Positions 1 through 10,089 of a DNA stretch of 32,774 nt are shown here, piece after piece (position 1 is the first letter of the stretch; every line of letters begins with the position of its first letter). Location: the NCBI GenBank assembly GCA_003614735.1, contig KZ992544.1, positions 1 through 32,774 on the forward strand, read 5' to 3'. The notes beneath the pieces were generated by a model, which was not told where the DNA came from, searched no databases, and saw nothing but the letters and a program-made list of their open reading frames with translations. Position numbers and translations under genes: made by a program. The stretch is from Thamnocephalis sphaerospora. Lineage: Eukaryota; Zoopagomycota; Zoopagomycetes; Zoopagales; Sigmoideomycetaceae.

Positions 1-979
1 CGCCGACAGCCGCTGCATTGGCAGATGCGCTGACCGGATCACCACGCCCGAATGCACGCGGTAAGATGCCGGGCAGAGCGCCGCCGCCTTCGCTCTGATC
101 TGTATCTCCAGTTTCGGCGTCGATACCGCTAACGGAGACCACGGGAGACTGCCACGTCTTGTATGCATCCGCGTTGGAGTGATTTGAAAAGGGGAGTGCA
201 ACATAAAGGCGAAGGCGGTAGTCACCATCAGGAACGGTCGTTACGTTGATTGCTGGTTGGTTAAATCCTGACATGGCCTGGATTCTACCAGTCCAGCGGA
301 TAAAGAAATCGTTATCTTTGCTGCCGACAGTGTGGCCCATGTTTTCGCCGTACGAGCCGGCCACAATGCCGATCCGGCGCTTTGTCTCGGCATGCTCTAC
401 CGCGACAAATAGACGCTCGGATGGAAACTGTAGCCGGAAGCGAACCGCTACGAGCGTGACGTTTGGACGCACGACAAATGAAGTCACGCCGGACATTATT
501 CCTTGCTCATTGACCGAAACTAGCTCGGCCGAGCTAACGTTGAGCGGCATAACATGGGCAGGATTGCCAACGCGGATCTGAAAGGGAAGTCGGACAGAGC
601 CGCTACCGTATCCTGTGGCTATGGCACCACCAAAGACCCAGTAGCGGTCCTCCTGACCGCTAATATCAATAGTGTACGAAAACTCGATGGTGAACGGCCG
701 CGGCGTGTTGATTGTTCCGTCCGTGTAGCCAGGGCCAATGTCCAAGGAATTCGGCGTGACCTTGTACTGCACAGGTGCTCGCCAGAGTTTTGGCTCCGTC
801 GGCTGTGTATTTGAGTAGTCTGTATCAAAGATTAAATCCCTAGCCATACCACATGCACAGGCATCGTACCTAACGGCTGCACTGTAAAACACCGCGTTGA
901 ATGTAACCTTACATGTGCTTATCTGCACTAGAGTGCAACGCGATACTGGCTGGATTACAAGCTCTATTATGTTTTGCAT
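1..979 (-). CDS. C-terminal Fn3-like region of a subtilisin-like serine protease; catalytic domain absent; runs off the left edge
   Basis: A minus-strand frame stays open from the ATG at 979 to base 1 (326 codons, no stop in the window). The part from about 785 down to 120 resembles the Fn3-like domain that follows the catalytic domain in large extracellular subtilases. It has a strand reading PFTIEFSYTIDISGQ, then YWVFGG, and near the end DGDYRLRLYVALPF followed by TWQSPVVSVSG, the usual closing strands. A Gly/Ser-rich tail follows. No Asp, His or Ser active-site motif is present. There is no room for one upstream, because the stop codon of the dCMP deaminase gene lies only 13 bases before this ATG. 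The first 45 or so codons look like non-coding sequence read in frame; the Met at 847 is another possible start. Probably a gene fragment or relic, or a recombined or misassembled copy. Family assignment rests on motif recall only. Confidence 0.55.
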   Translation of the reverse strand, partial: MQNIIELVIQPVSRCTLVQISTCKVTFNAVFYSAAVRYDACACGMARDLIFDTDYSNTQPTEPKLWRAPVQYKVTPNSLDIGPGYTDGTINTPRPFTIEFSYTIDISGQEDRYWVFGGAIATGYGSGSVRLPFQIRVGNPAHVMPLNVSSAELVSVNEQGIMSGVTSFVVRPNVTLVAVRFRLQFPSERLFVAVEHAETKRRIGIVAGSYGENMGHTVGSKDNDFFIRWTGRIQAMSGFNQPAINVTTVPDGDYRLRLYVALPFSNHSNADAYKTWQSPVVSVSGIDAETGDTDQSEGGGALPGILPRAFGRGDPVSASANAAAVG

Positions 980-992
980 TGTGCTGATATAG

Positions 993-2321
993 CTAGAATG
1001 GCGTCAGTGTATCATTAGACTGCGTCTCTAGACGCACACCAGCAGGCTGGTATTGTCGTAGATGAACACCAGCAGTAAGAAATAGCGTCTTTGTTGCCGA
1101 GTCGCTACCATAGGCACGCGCAAACACCACTTCGGAAATGCCCATCTGCACAATACGCTTTGCACAGCCTAGACCGGACCAATGTTAGTACGCATCACCG
1201 TAACCGTCATCTAGCACTGCGCGACGTACCCAGGCAGGGGCAGGTGTTGCAGTACAGGGTGCAGTTGCCGCCCTGGATGCGCTCCTGGCCCGCTTCCAGC
1301 AAGGCGTTTTCCTCTGCGTGCAAGCAAATGCACTCATCCAGTGCTGTGCCGCAGGCAGACCCGCGATTACACCGCGGACAGCCGCCTTCGTTGCAGTTGA
1401 CAATGCCGCGTGGCGTGCCGTTGTAGCCGGTAGCGACAACGCGGCGCTCACGCACGATGATGCAGCCTACGCGACGTTTCATGCAGTTGGACCGGAGCGC
1501 TGCCAAATCCGCCAGCAGCATAAAGTAAGCGTCCCACGATGGGCGCAGTCGCTTTGGGTCCGTCAAGCGTAGGCAGGAGATGTGCGCATACAGTTCATCC
1601 ACATTCGTATACATGTTGTTGACATGAATGTCGGCGCATTGCGTTAGCTGCGTAACAGGCGAATGACCCGGTGGCTGAAAACACGTTGATGTGGCCGAGT
1701 CCAAGCATGGTGCCACAAGATCTAGACTGGTAGCTTCCAAATCTACAGTGACAGCAGCAGTAATAGAAGGTGTGCCAAAGCAGTGCTGGTCGTCAAGTCT
1801 CAGAAACTCCTCCAGCGAAGGCTGGTCCTTGGGCTGCACGTGTCTACGCCATGCATACGTAATAGCCATATTATAAACAGCCGACATAGCATAGGGATGC
1901 ACGCCGCTGCTATTACCTAGCGGTCAGCCGAGCATAGCGGATAAGAGTGGGCGCGTCTACTGCCAGAAGCACAAAAAACGGCCGGTGTCTAGCGTGGCGG
2001 AATGCTCGTCATCAGCCTGCCACAGTCTGCCCGCTGCACACGCGCATACCGTAGCTGTTCTAGCACGTCAAGAGATGCAATGTCGCACGTAACGAACCGC
2101 TCCCGCCAGCGAGGTGTCACGTAGGCAAGTAGCTGTTTTGCATTAGCGAAAGCGTTGTTGTTGTCGTCGTCGTCGCTGCCGATTCGTGCAGGCGCTACAG
2201 GACCAGGCACAGTGCCGGCTGGTGCGCGAATAGTCAATAGCCGGAAGCCGTCTCGCTCGACCAGCAAACGCGCTACAGTGTGTCTCCCGCTGCACGCGGG
2301 ACCAACGATTCCAATCAACAT
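993..2321 (-). CDS. DCD1: Deoxycytidylate (dCMP) deaminase, four exons
   Basis: Deaminates dCMP to dUMP, feeding thymidylate synthesis; Zn-dependent. My exon model is 2321-2050, 1988-1917, 1843-1230 and 1168-993, giving 377 aa, with three GT-AG introns of 61, 73 and 61 nt; the last contains TACTAAC. The N-terminus (MLIGIVGPACSGRHTVARLL) matches the P-loop-like start of fungal DCD1, which decides the start over the upstream in-frame Met. A central segment RPFFVLLAVDAPTLIRY follows, then SLEEFLRLDDQHCFGT. The deaminase core carries CLHAEENAL (His290, catalytic Glu292) and PCLGC (Cys318, Cys321), the usual Zn ligands. The exon joins restore exactly these conserved blocks, including the second Zn Cys, which lies in exon 4. 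The protein is longer than yeast DCD1 because of an acidic/Asn tract (near residue 50) and a linker before the deaminase domain. Confidence 0.93.
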
Positions 2322-2811
2322 GTTGCAGGGTCGGACGATGAATAAACAGAGGCGAGTGTGCAAAGTTTGCCGCCGCTCTCTCCGCTTCAAACACTTTGTG
2401 TGCAACAACGTTTGAACCAGAACTCTATACTCCTGACCTCCCATAGTGTGCCAGACGCTTTGCGCTCGTTTCGAACAAGCAGTCCCTGAGTGCAGCACGA
2501 GGCATCACGTTTTGCGCACGGCGAGGGTTGTGTCTTTGAGCACACATCTGCCATAGCACTCGGCATGTTCGGCACGCCGCCGCCGTTGCTGCTACTACTG
2601 CTGTAAACGGCTGTCATGTAGCGCTATGCTATAAAGCGTGGCCAGGGGCTCTGCGCAAGCAACTGGAAATTGTGGTACATAGGGTGGGCTACAAAGCTGA
2701 AGGGAGTATAACGTTCTATTGTCAACGTGTATCAAGTTCTGGCGAGCAGTGGGCCGGCATCAAGCCTGCGCATCCGCTCGCTATTACATCTTTAGAGAGT
2801 AGTGGCCTGTT
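2322..2811. other. Intergenic region between LPMO-like gene and DCD1
   Basis: About 490 bases hold the 3' flank of the LPMO-like gene and the 5' flank of DCD1, both on the minus strand. Short open frames cross it in several phases, but none shows family similarity. I see no repeat or RNA gene. Confidence 0.6.
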
Positions 2812-3588
2812 CTAGGCGCAGTAGTAGTTGCTACCCTGGTTGGTGCACTTGGTGGAGCCGCTGCAGGAGATCCAGCTCCACTGGCCGAAATTACAGATAC
2901 CAATGCGGCTGCCACTGCAAGTGAAGGCACCGTGAGTGCACGAGCCACCCGGGGCTGGAGCCGGAGCCGAAGTCGGACCCGTGGAGGCATCGTCCTTTGG
3001 CGCGCTTGTCTTGGTAGGCCTGCTAGAGCCCTTGGTCTTGGTGGGCCTGGTGGGCGTCTTGCTCTTTGTGGGCTTAGCGGGGGCTTCACCGTCGTCGTTG
3101 TCATTGCCGCCGTTGTTGCCGCCGCCGCCGGATCCGCCGCCAATGATGTTGATGTCGGCGCACTGCTCATACTTCTCGCACGGCGAGACGTGGCAGGCAT
3201 CCCATGTCCAGCGGACCACCTTAGAGCCGGATGCGCTGCTAGGCAGGTTGAGGCTCCAATCGGCCACCTTGCCCGGCGCGGCACAATCCATGCGTTCGCC
3301 AATCTGGATCGCATTGCCGAGGTTCTTGTCGAGCAGGAAGACCTTGCAGTTGCCAACGTGTGGCGCAGTAATGGTGAATCCTAGTGTAAGACTGCCGCCG
3401 GACACATTGGTGACTTTGCCGGCAGGTTCACCGCGGCAGATGCCCCTGAAGTTTGGCGACTTGAGGTCGTCGACTTGCATGGCGGCCTTTTCGCAACCGC
3501 GGCAGAATGGCCTGCTCATGTATCCGTGAGCAGACACGCCGGCAACGGCGGTCAGGGCAATCATGGCGATGGAGAGGATGGAGCGCAT
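2812..3588 (-). CDS. Secreted LPMO-like protein with a C-terminal cysteine-rich carbohydrate-binding-like module
   Basis: A single exon of 258 aa. Residues 1-20 form a signal peptide ending VSA, and the mature protein would begin HGYMSRP. An N-terminal His is the defining copper ligand of lytic polysaccharide monooxygenases (LPMO). The likely partner His is His77 in TAPHVGNC, a pattern seen in several fungal LPMO families; His133 in WTWDACHVSPCE is the alternative. CEKYEQCADINI (137-148) resembles the closing strand of chitin-binding type-4/AA10-AA16-like domains. A Gly/Asn and then Pro/Thr/Lys/Ser linker (150-215) leads to residues 217-258, with six Cys in CBM19-like spacing (C..FTCSGS..GICNFGQW), suggesting binding to chitin or another cell-wall glycan. 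The exact AA family is uncertain. The domain is compact (about 130 residues), so a non-oxidative copper-binding role is possible. Confidence 0.75.
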   Translation of the reverse strand: MRSILSIAMIALTAVAGVSAHGYMSRPFCRGCEKAAMQVDDLKSPNFRGICRGEPAGKVTNVSGGSLTLGFTITAPHVGNCKVFLLDKNLGNAIQIGERMDCAAPGKVADWSLNLPSSASGSKVVRWTWDACHVSPCEKYEQCADINIIGGGSGGGGNNGGNDNDDGEAPAKPTKSKTPTRPTKTKGSSRPTKTSAPKDDASTGPTSAPAPAPGGSCTHGAFTCSGSRIGICNFGQWSWISCSGSTKCTNQGSNYYCA

Positions 3589-3630
3589 GTTGGCTGATAC
3601 TGTCTAGTACAGTGACAGAACTAGTGGAGT

Positions 3631-3648
3631 GTGGTGGTGGTGGTGGTG
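3631..3648. repeat. Short GTG/TGG trinucleotide tract
   Basis: Six consecutive GTG units lie 43-60 bases upstream of the LPMO-like start codon, read as CAC repeats on the coding strand. They fall in its probable 5' UTR. Confidence 0.8.
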
Positions 3649-3862
3649 TAGGCGTTACAAACGTCTACGCTGGCCCTTGCTTGAAGGCTCGTAAATAGTG
3701 TAGAAGAGAAGCTGGCCAATTCTGCGCCAGGCAGTTGGCTTGTGGACAAGGGAGCGTAAAAGCTGCGGTGACTTTAGAGGCGGTAAAGACTTGAGCGGTG
3801 AGCTGGCTGTTGTCGCGGTTGTTTGGTGAAGAAACATGCACAACGGTCAAGTTTGCCCGCCG

Positions 3863-3870
3863 CTTATATA
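3863..3870 (-). promoter_or_regulatory. Possible TATA box for the LPMO-like gene
   Basis: The minus strand reads TATATAAG here, 275 bases before the LPMO-like ATG. It is a good TATA match in the right orientation but rather far upstream, so a long or spliced 5' UTR would be needed. Confidence 0.35.
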
Positions 3871-5291
3871 GTCGGAAAGTGGCTGGTAACATGCCAGCCA
3901 AGAGCAAACAAAAGGGCTATGCTCGGGATCCGCGTAGCCGCGCTGGGTACCCCCTGCAAGCGGTCGCAACTTTGGGGCATTACATGAACACAAACTCAGG
4001 CAGGCACTGTTGGACAGCATGACTTTTTGGACAAGGATCATGGGGAGCGCTTGCTGATCATAGGGTTGAATGTTTGGCTGAGTACACTTTGCGACAAGGC
4101 AACAAAGGCTACCACTTTGCTGTTGTTACTATAGGGTTGGGTGTGCCACCGACTGTTTTACGCAAATGCAAAACAGCTATCACGACCGTGCTGGGGCACA
4201 GTGCTACTTGGTTGCTACATGCACTGGAATCGGGTTATCCCGTGCATCCACCGTTCATCTGTCAGCTGAGTGGTGCGCGCACACGTGCAGTAAGCCGCAC
4301 TAGAGGCTTGGAGCAATGTAGCGGTCGTACGTTACTACGGCAATCCAGCCGGTAGTACCCGTCTGCCCTTTGTCTTCTCATGGCGATCACTAGCCGTGTA
4401 ACATTTTCAAACGACGCCTGATCTTTCACTATCATAGCGGGGTAATGGCATCAAAAACAGACCTCTCGTGTAATAGCGCGGGGCACGCTTACCACCCAGC
4501 CCAGACATGACTGGAAATATGAGACGCTGCCAACGTTTCACGCTGACATTGTTTGCGGGCCCCATAGTCCGTGAACATGTGTCTGACCCGGGCTCTACAT
4601 GATACCGGATTTTCCTCTGCTAGCGCGCGTCTGGATTATCAGCCATAGCATACACGCCCATCTGTGGCTTGCTTGTACGGCCATGTAAGCACGTCCGATG
4701 ATGCATGCTGAGCACGGTTTCTACGACGCTATAATGTGTGGCGGTCATCCGGATGATTGTGATATCCGTTGTAGATGAAACAGGGCACCGGCCTATCAAT
4801 ATTCCAGACCAATTAGCTTGGCGACAGAACCTCTGCGCTGAAAACATAGGCAATCTAGCGCCGGTCCTAAATCGCCCTTCACGTGGCTGCGTACCAGATG
4901 GATTACATTGTCATGCAGCGTTGTACTGGGTGCTACCGGAGAGCATTGGATTGGTGCGCGGCCAACTACGTTGCCATGTGCAAACAATGGCCGCGGTGCG
5001 TGCAAGCCAAGCACTTGACCTTTGCCAAGAGGAGGCATGTACCAGAGGCTGAAAACTCGAAAGCCTAACCGGTTAGCGGTGTCCGATAGGTTTATTTCTG
5101 TGATGTAGACAGGAACGGCGGTGTTTCTCGGACACATAAGAGCAGGCTTGGAGCGAAATGGGTCGCAACGGTAGCGACCAAATGGTGAACTGGGTTGTGT
5201 GCATGTAACTAAGCGCAAAGGGGCATAGAATGACATATTTCGTAGCAAGAGTGACCACGATGTGTTGCAAGCGCAGCTGAAACGCTGCGCT

Positions 5292-6187
5292 CTACTCGTC
5301 TATGCTGTCGAGACGCTGTCTATCATTTGCAGAACGTGTCTGGCTACCGTTGTTTCGATGTCTGCACAGCATCCGGTTGATCAATGTGGCGTTGATCAAA
5401 GCTGAACAGCGGCAGCGACAGCAACAGTTAGCCCACCATCCAACGCACACGCCATCGATGCAAACTTACTGTCGATGCCGTAGACATACACCGCATTATT
5501 TGGAACGAGATCAAGGAGAACGATAACGGCTGTAGTGGTCGACGACACAATAATAAGAAATGTGGCAATGAATCCTTCATGGCGAAGCTCATCGTACAGA
5601 GACGCGCTAAAGCCAGCGCGGAACGCCTGGCCCAGTACGTAGAGGTAGAGGCCAGAAAGGATGACGTTGCCAGTGATATCCGTGACAAACTTGGCCAACA
5701 GCCACTGGGTTGCGATTACCGCATGGCATGTACCATTCTCATCGATTTGCATGGGCATGGCGAGTGGGATGAATGCGCCAACAATAAAGTTGGCGGATAT
5801 TAGCGCACTGCCCAGATACAGCAGCCACTTGTGGCACATCCATGCGTAGTATACACGGGTGACCAGAATGCCAACGATGGAGGTTGTGCCAAGCGCTATA
5901 GAGGCTGCATCCAGAATGATAATCACATGGCAGCTGGCGAATCCCGGCCAAGAGCGCTGTATTACGACATACGCACAGATGATGCAGCCGATTACATTGG
6001 GGACGATATTGAGGATAGGTACGAACAGCCGCGCACCTCTATTGTGGCGGCGGACATACAAGAGACCGACTCCGTCGCGACCATTGCTAAAATATACCCA
6101 AAACATTAATGTTAGTAATATTACAAACACCGAGTTTTGTGCAATACTAGGTATGGTCAGTGGCGCGTGATCTTGAAAAAGGGACAT
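5292..6187 (-). CDS. Seven-transmembrane orphan protein, array copy 1 (GPCR-like topology)
   Basis: Two exons, 6187-5470 (718 nt) and 5401-5292 (110 nt), with a 68-nt GTAAGT...CAG phase-1 intron, giving 275 aa. Hydrophobic segments lie near residues 18-36, 53-76, 86-112, 120-144, 160-188, 205-228 and 231-255. The last is interrupted by the intron between YGID and LINATLINRML. Arg-rich loops follow TM1 (RRHNRGARL), TM3 (RVYYAW) and TM5, and the C-tail is basic, so the N-terminus is predicted outside and the tail inside. Cys86 at the top of TM3 and Cys154 in the TM4-5 loop (NGTC) could form a disulphide. The start is chosen because MSLF is shared by most copies. Family not recognised; a receptor role is inference. 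Confidence 0.88.
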
Positions 6188-7130
6188 GGCGTCGGCGGAC
6201 CGTACGGCGGAGTTGACGGCGAAACCGGCGCCAGAGTTGTGGGCGCCTGCACGCTGTACAGAGCGGTGCAGACGGATGATGCGATGCAGGTATGGTTGGG
6301 CGGAGAGGGGTTTACAGCTTGTGCATTATCGTGCACGACGAAGGTGAAGAATGGAGAAAGAGCAAAGGAACGCGGCACAGTGGCGATGGCAAAGGGCACA
6401 AGGCATGCGGCTGCGGTAGTGTCATTTGTAGTATCGCTATATGTAGGCAGTTCAGCTTCTTTAGACCCCGTTTTGGCTTTTCTGGACCAGTTTAGTAAGG
6501 CGATTGTGCGCGCTGCCCCCATAAGGTGGTTGGCGCGGGCCACCCTGTATTGCATTCGGTGCTTGTCTACAAGACACCATCGTTGTGTGCGGCACCCTGG
6601 TTTTATTTGCTGCGCCGTCTGTGCCGATCAGTGGGTCAGATCATCGCTGCTGCCAGGTACGGACGACAGGGTTTGCTAGCGACACAAACGCTATCTGTGG
6701 CCGTCCGCTGTTTCCTGAAGACTGCGGCACTGCATCCATTTGTAGCACTCTGCTTGTGGCCGTTATGGACAGAAAAGACAGTACCATGGCAGACTCATGG
6801 GAGTGCAGACGGCGCTGGTTCTGATTGGCGTGCGACGATGGGAGGCTGGAGATGGCAGGTGCGCGCGAGCAGACTGGCCGAAATTAGTTTACAGGCTACT
6901 GATTAAAGTGAAAAGCGGCAGCGATGGATAGCAGTTGCGCCGCCCGCCTCGGCAAAAGCGCTATAGCGGTTAACGGTCACTTTACTGCGCGGTAGTGCAC
7001 AGATGATAGCATGCACACAGGTCCCCAGAAAGAGGGGGGCCATATGGGCACGGTCAAGTGCAAGAGAGCCATAGGACTGCGGCGCATGCGACTGGTTACA
7101 CCGCAGACTTGACCAGGACAGCGTGTTTTT
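6188..7130. other. Intergenic region between 7TM copies 1 and 2
   Basis: About 0.94 kb. Its left part is the presumed promoter of copy 1. The plus-strand frame at 6137-6679 and its minus-strand partner show no domain or repeated sequence that I can recognise. Confidence 0.55.
6331..6338 (-). promoter_or_regulatory. Shared upstream motif of the 7TM array (copy 1)
   Basis: The minus strand reads TCGTGCAC after a pyrimidine-rich run, 144 bases before the ATG. Related 8-mers in the same orientation precede all six array genes. Confidence 0.4.
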
Positions 7131-8027
7131 CTATGCTACGCTGTTGATGCGCCGCATGTGGTTGGCAGACCGGGTGTGGCTGCTACCGTTTTTATGGCGT
7201 CGGCACAGCATCTGGTTGACTAGCGTAGCATTGATCAAAACTGGACGATGAATTGCAAAGGTTAGCCCATTGTCGCGCACGCGCTGTAACAGTATGACGG
7301 TACACGTACTGTCGACGCCGTAGACGTAGATTGAGTTGTCGGGAACCAAATCAAGAATGACTATGGTGGTACTGACGATCGACGACACGATGACCAGAAA
7401 GGTGGAGATGAAGCCTTCGTGGCGAAGCTCGGCATAGACCGATGTGCTGAAACCTCCGCGGAATGCCCGGGTCAGCACGTAAAGGTAAAGACCCGAAAGG
7501 ATGATGTTGGTGACAATGTCCGTTGAAAATTTGATAATCGGCCAGTAGGTCTTGGCTGTCCCCCGGCAGGTTCCGTTCTCGTCAGTTCGCATGGGCATGG
7601 CAAAGGGGATGGAGACGCTGACGGCAAAGTTGGCGAGTATCAACACGCCGCCCAAGTAGAGGAGCCAGTTGTGACGCATCCATGCGTAATACACGCGAGT
7701 GACCAGGATACCGACGATGGAGGCTGTGCCCAGCGATATCGCGGCTGCATCAATCGCAAGAATTCCCTCACAGTCGGCAAAGCCCGGCCAGGAGCGCTGC
7801 AGTACGATATACACGCACAAGATGCAGCCAATCACGCTGGGGATAAAATTGAGAATGGGCAGGTACAGCCGCGCACCTTTGCTGCTACGACGCGCGTACA
7901 GGAGACTGCCGCCGCTAAGGCCGTTGTTGAAGAATATCCAAAACATTAGGGTGAGTAAGATGACAAACACCGAGTTTTGCGAGCTGCGAGGCACCGTCAG
8001 CGGCGTAGAGTCCCGGAAAAGCGTCAT
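7131..8027 (-). CDS. Seven-transmembrane orphan protein, array copy 2
   Basis: Exons 8027-7310 (718 nt) and 7240-7131 (110 nt), 275 aa, with a 69-nt intron GTACGT...CCAG. This intron is a multiple of three and contains no stop, so the unspliced frame is also open. The open frame extends upstream to 8339, but the Met at 8027 (MTLFRDSTPL) aligns with the starts of the other copies and the upstream part has no counterpart. Key family residues are kept: Cys86, Arg111 in RVYYAW, NGTC at 151-154, LSGLYLYVL in TM5, ELRHEGF before TM6, and TM7 ending LINATLVNQMLC. The tail ends with RRINSV, close to copy 6. Function unknown; probably a plasma- or endo-membrane receptor-like protein. Confidence 0.88.
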   Translation of the reverse strand: MTLFRDSTPLTVPRSSQNSVFVILLTLMFWIFFNNGLSGGSLLYARRSSKGARLYLPILNFIPSVIGCILCVYIVLQRSWPGFADCEGILAIDAAAISLGTASIVGILVTRVYYAWMRHNWLLYLGGVLILANFAVSVSIPFAMPMRTDENGTCRGTAKTYWPIIKFSTDIVTNIILSGLYLYVLTRAFRGGFSTSVYAELRHEGFISTFLVIVSSIVSTTIVILDLVPDNSIYVYGVDSTCTVILLQRVRDNGLTFAIHRPVLINATLVNQMLCRRHKNGSSHTRSANHMRRINSVA

Positions 8028-10089
8028 GATTACGGGTGCTATGAGGCTAAGGCTATAGTAAGGGCAGGCGTCGTGTATCCGCGCGCATAGAGGCTTGGTG
8101 CGGGAATGGCCGGGCGGCGGGTGTTCTACAGCATATAGGCCGTCGCGCACGATGAGAGAAAAGATGGAGGGGGATGATGGATGGTGGCAGTGCTCCAGAG
8201 TACAGTGCGTATAAGTGCACCACGGACCTGTGAACGAGCGCGCGTTGGTGCTACCGTAAGCGGACAATGGCGACCTATTTAGGGTCCTTTCGGACACAGC
8301 GGTCGCCATATGACACTGCAAATGCCTCATCGTAGCCATTTGCGTCTTGTGGTTAAAGGTGCCCCGATGGTGATGGATGCGGACCAGTCAGGACGAGCAC
8401 GCCTGTTTCAGCTGCCGGCATAATATTAGGTCGCTGCGCCCAAGCAGTGGGCGGACACGTCAATGGCGTACCACGATAGACGGAGTGGCCAGCGATGGGC
8501 CGTTAGTGGCATTGGGTTGGCTGACGTGTGAACGGTACACTAAAGGTGATTTGCGGTTGTAGCAACGAGATGGGTAAATGTATATTTTAGGCAGCATGTT
8601 GTGTGAGATTCCAGGAGCGCAATGAGAACGCGGCATGCGTACTGCGCTCTTTTGCTGGTATCTACCAAAGAGGCATGCGGCATTTTGCACAACAAATAGC
8701 AGAGCGAGACGATACAGCGGATGTGAAATGCGCATGAACACGGCACAGAAGCGCACAAATGGCGTTATGCTGGCGGAGTGTAAGCGCCAATGGACGTAGC
8801 GGAGCATGATGGTTGGCGCGGCGGAGTGCGAACAATGAGCTTTTAGGATGAGCACAGACGGGTCAGGATTGGCGCGAGAGTACGTAGGCGTACTCTCAAC
8901 GAGCAGGACGGGTCGTCATCTGCACAGGGCGAGTATGATAGCAGTGTATATGGCGACCGCCTTGAAAGAAATTTGGACGCTTTTAGTCAGCTTACCGGCA
9001 ATGATTGTGCTGCACGCGGTGTGCTCTTGCTGTGCAAGTGTCCACTTTGGAGGGCACCTTCACCAGGTGGGTAACACAATGTCGTTACGGGAAGCCGCCG
9101 GCTACTATACCGAGTGACGAGCTGGTTTGGCACTAGTCTACGGGGTACAGACTGATGATCAGACGGGTGAGCGAATTGCAAGACGCGACAAAGCCTCTAA
9201 GCGCTTCGCCATACTGTCGGGGCGGCTGTGTGCAGGCTTGGCAGCTTCGCCGTAGATGGCCATTTCTGAAAACGCAGCGTCAGCGGCACATAGAGATGAT
9301 CCAGCCAGTAAGACTGGCGCGGCATCAAACACAAGCGTGGCGTGCTCTGGATAACATCACTGCAGATATTGCGTTGCTCAGGCGAACAATGGCGTGTGGA
9401 TTTGTCCAGGCTGGTGTGATCGGTATACCTTACCAGTATTCATAAACACATTGCTCAAGCAGCACGACACAGTCTGTCAAAGTTTGACAGTGATACTGTA
9501 GGCGGTGTTATGATATGACTTTTCGCTGTGGATGTTGTTAGCGCGACGCCCTTTGTGGGCAAGAGAGTGCACGTTGGAAGCAACTGCCGGGCTAAACTTT
9601 AGTCATGCAGCCGTATTGCCGCGTTGCTCAGGTACTGCAAATGTATTTTCAAAGCGTGGTGTGTTTACCGACCTTGGCAAACGGCCGCTAAATCATGAGT
9701 TACACATGTAGCATCACCCAGAGTTGTGGTAGCCTAAACAGCTTTGCAAGGGCTGATAAAAGCTGGCGTATCAAATTGAATATCAAAGCCAAAGGGCGCC
9801 TTTTACTAGGTTAGATGCAGCGCGGCGCACCTTACTGTTGTGGTGTCGCGTATACAAAAACGAGCACAAAACTGGCTGTTGCTAAAGTGCGTCAAGCACT
9901 CAGACCCGTGCGCTTGATATCAGCTTTCCCAGTGTACTGGCTTTTGACCGTGTGGTAACCGTTTCAAAGCACAAGTGAAAATCTTTACTGGTGGACACCC
10001 CTAGTGGTGCAAAGTTGCACAGGCAGAAAGGTAGGAAAGATACTGTTCACAAAGCAGAAGCGGACGTGCCGTGACTAGGGTACGACATT
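8028..10089. other. Long intergenic region without a supported gene
   Basis: About 2.1 kb upstream of copy 2 and downstream of copy 3. The longest frames (131 codons minus at 8460-8855; about 90 codons plus at 8848 and 9155) lack recognisable motifs, and none continues across plausible splice sites. No relic of the 7TM family and no transposon protein was seen. Confidence 0.5.
8145..8152 (-). promoter_or_regulatory. Shared upstream motif of the 7TM array (copy 2)
   Basis: TCGTGCGC on the minus strand, after a TCTTTTCTCTCA pyrimidine run, 118 bases before the ATG. A TATA-like CCTATATGC follows immediately downstream. Confidence 0.4.

Larger units (their letters stand above)
3589..5291. other. 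Long intergenic region without a supported gene
   Basis: About 1.7 kb separates the LPMO-like gene from the first 7TM gene. The open frames here (up to 150 codons) have no signal peptide, membrane segment or family motif that I can recognise, and no plausible exon chain could be built. Apart from the LPMO promoter region, I see nothing specific. Confidence 0.5.

Noticed and set aside
2936-3529. 197-codon plus-strand frame rich in Leu, Pro and Val
   Set aside because: Antisense to the LPMO-like gene; the hydrophobic runs mirror the low-complexity linker of that gene.
6137-6679. 180-codon plus-strand frame upstream of 7TM copy 1
   Set aside because: It covers the promoter of copy 1, has no motif, and overlaps a similarly long frame on the other strand.
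8028-8339. N-terminal extension of 7TM copy 2
   Set aside because: The in-frame upstream stretch has no match in the other five copies and covers the shared promoter motif; the start at 8027 keeps the family length.
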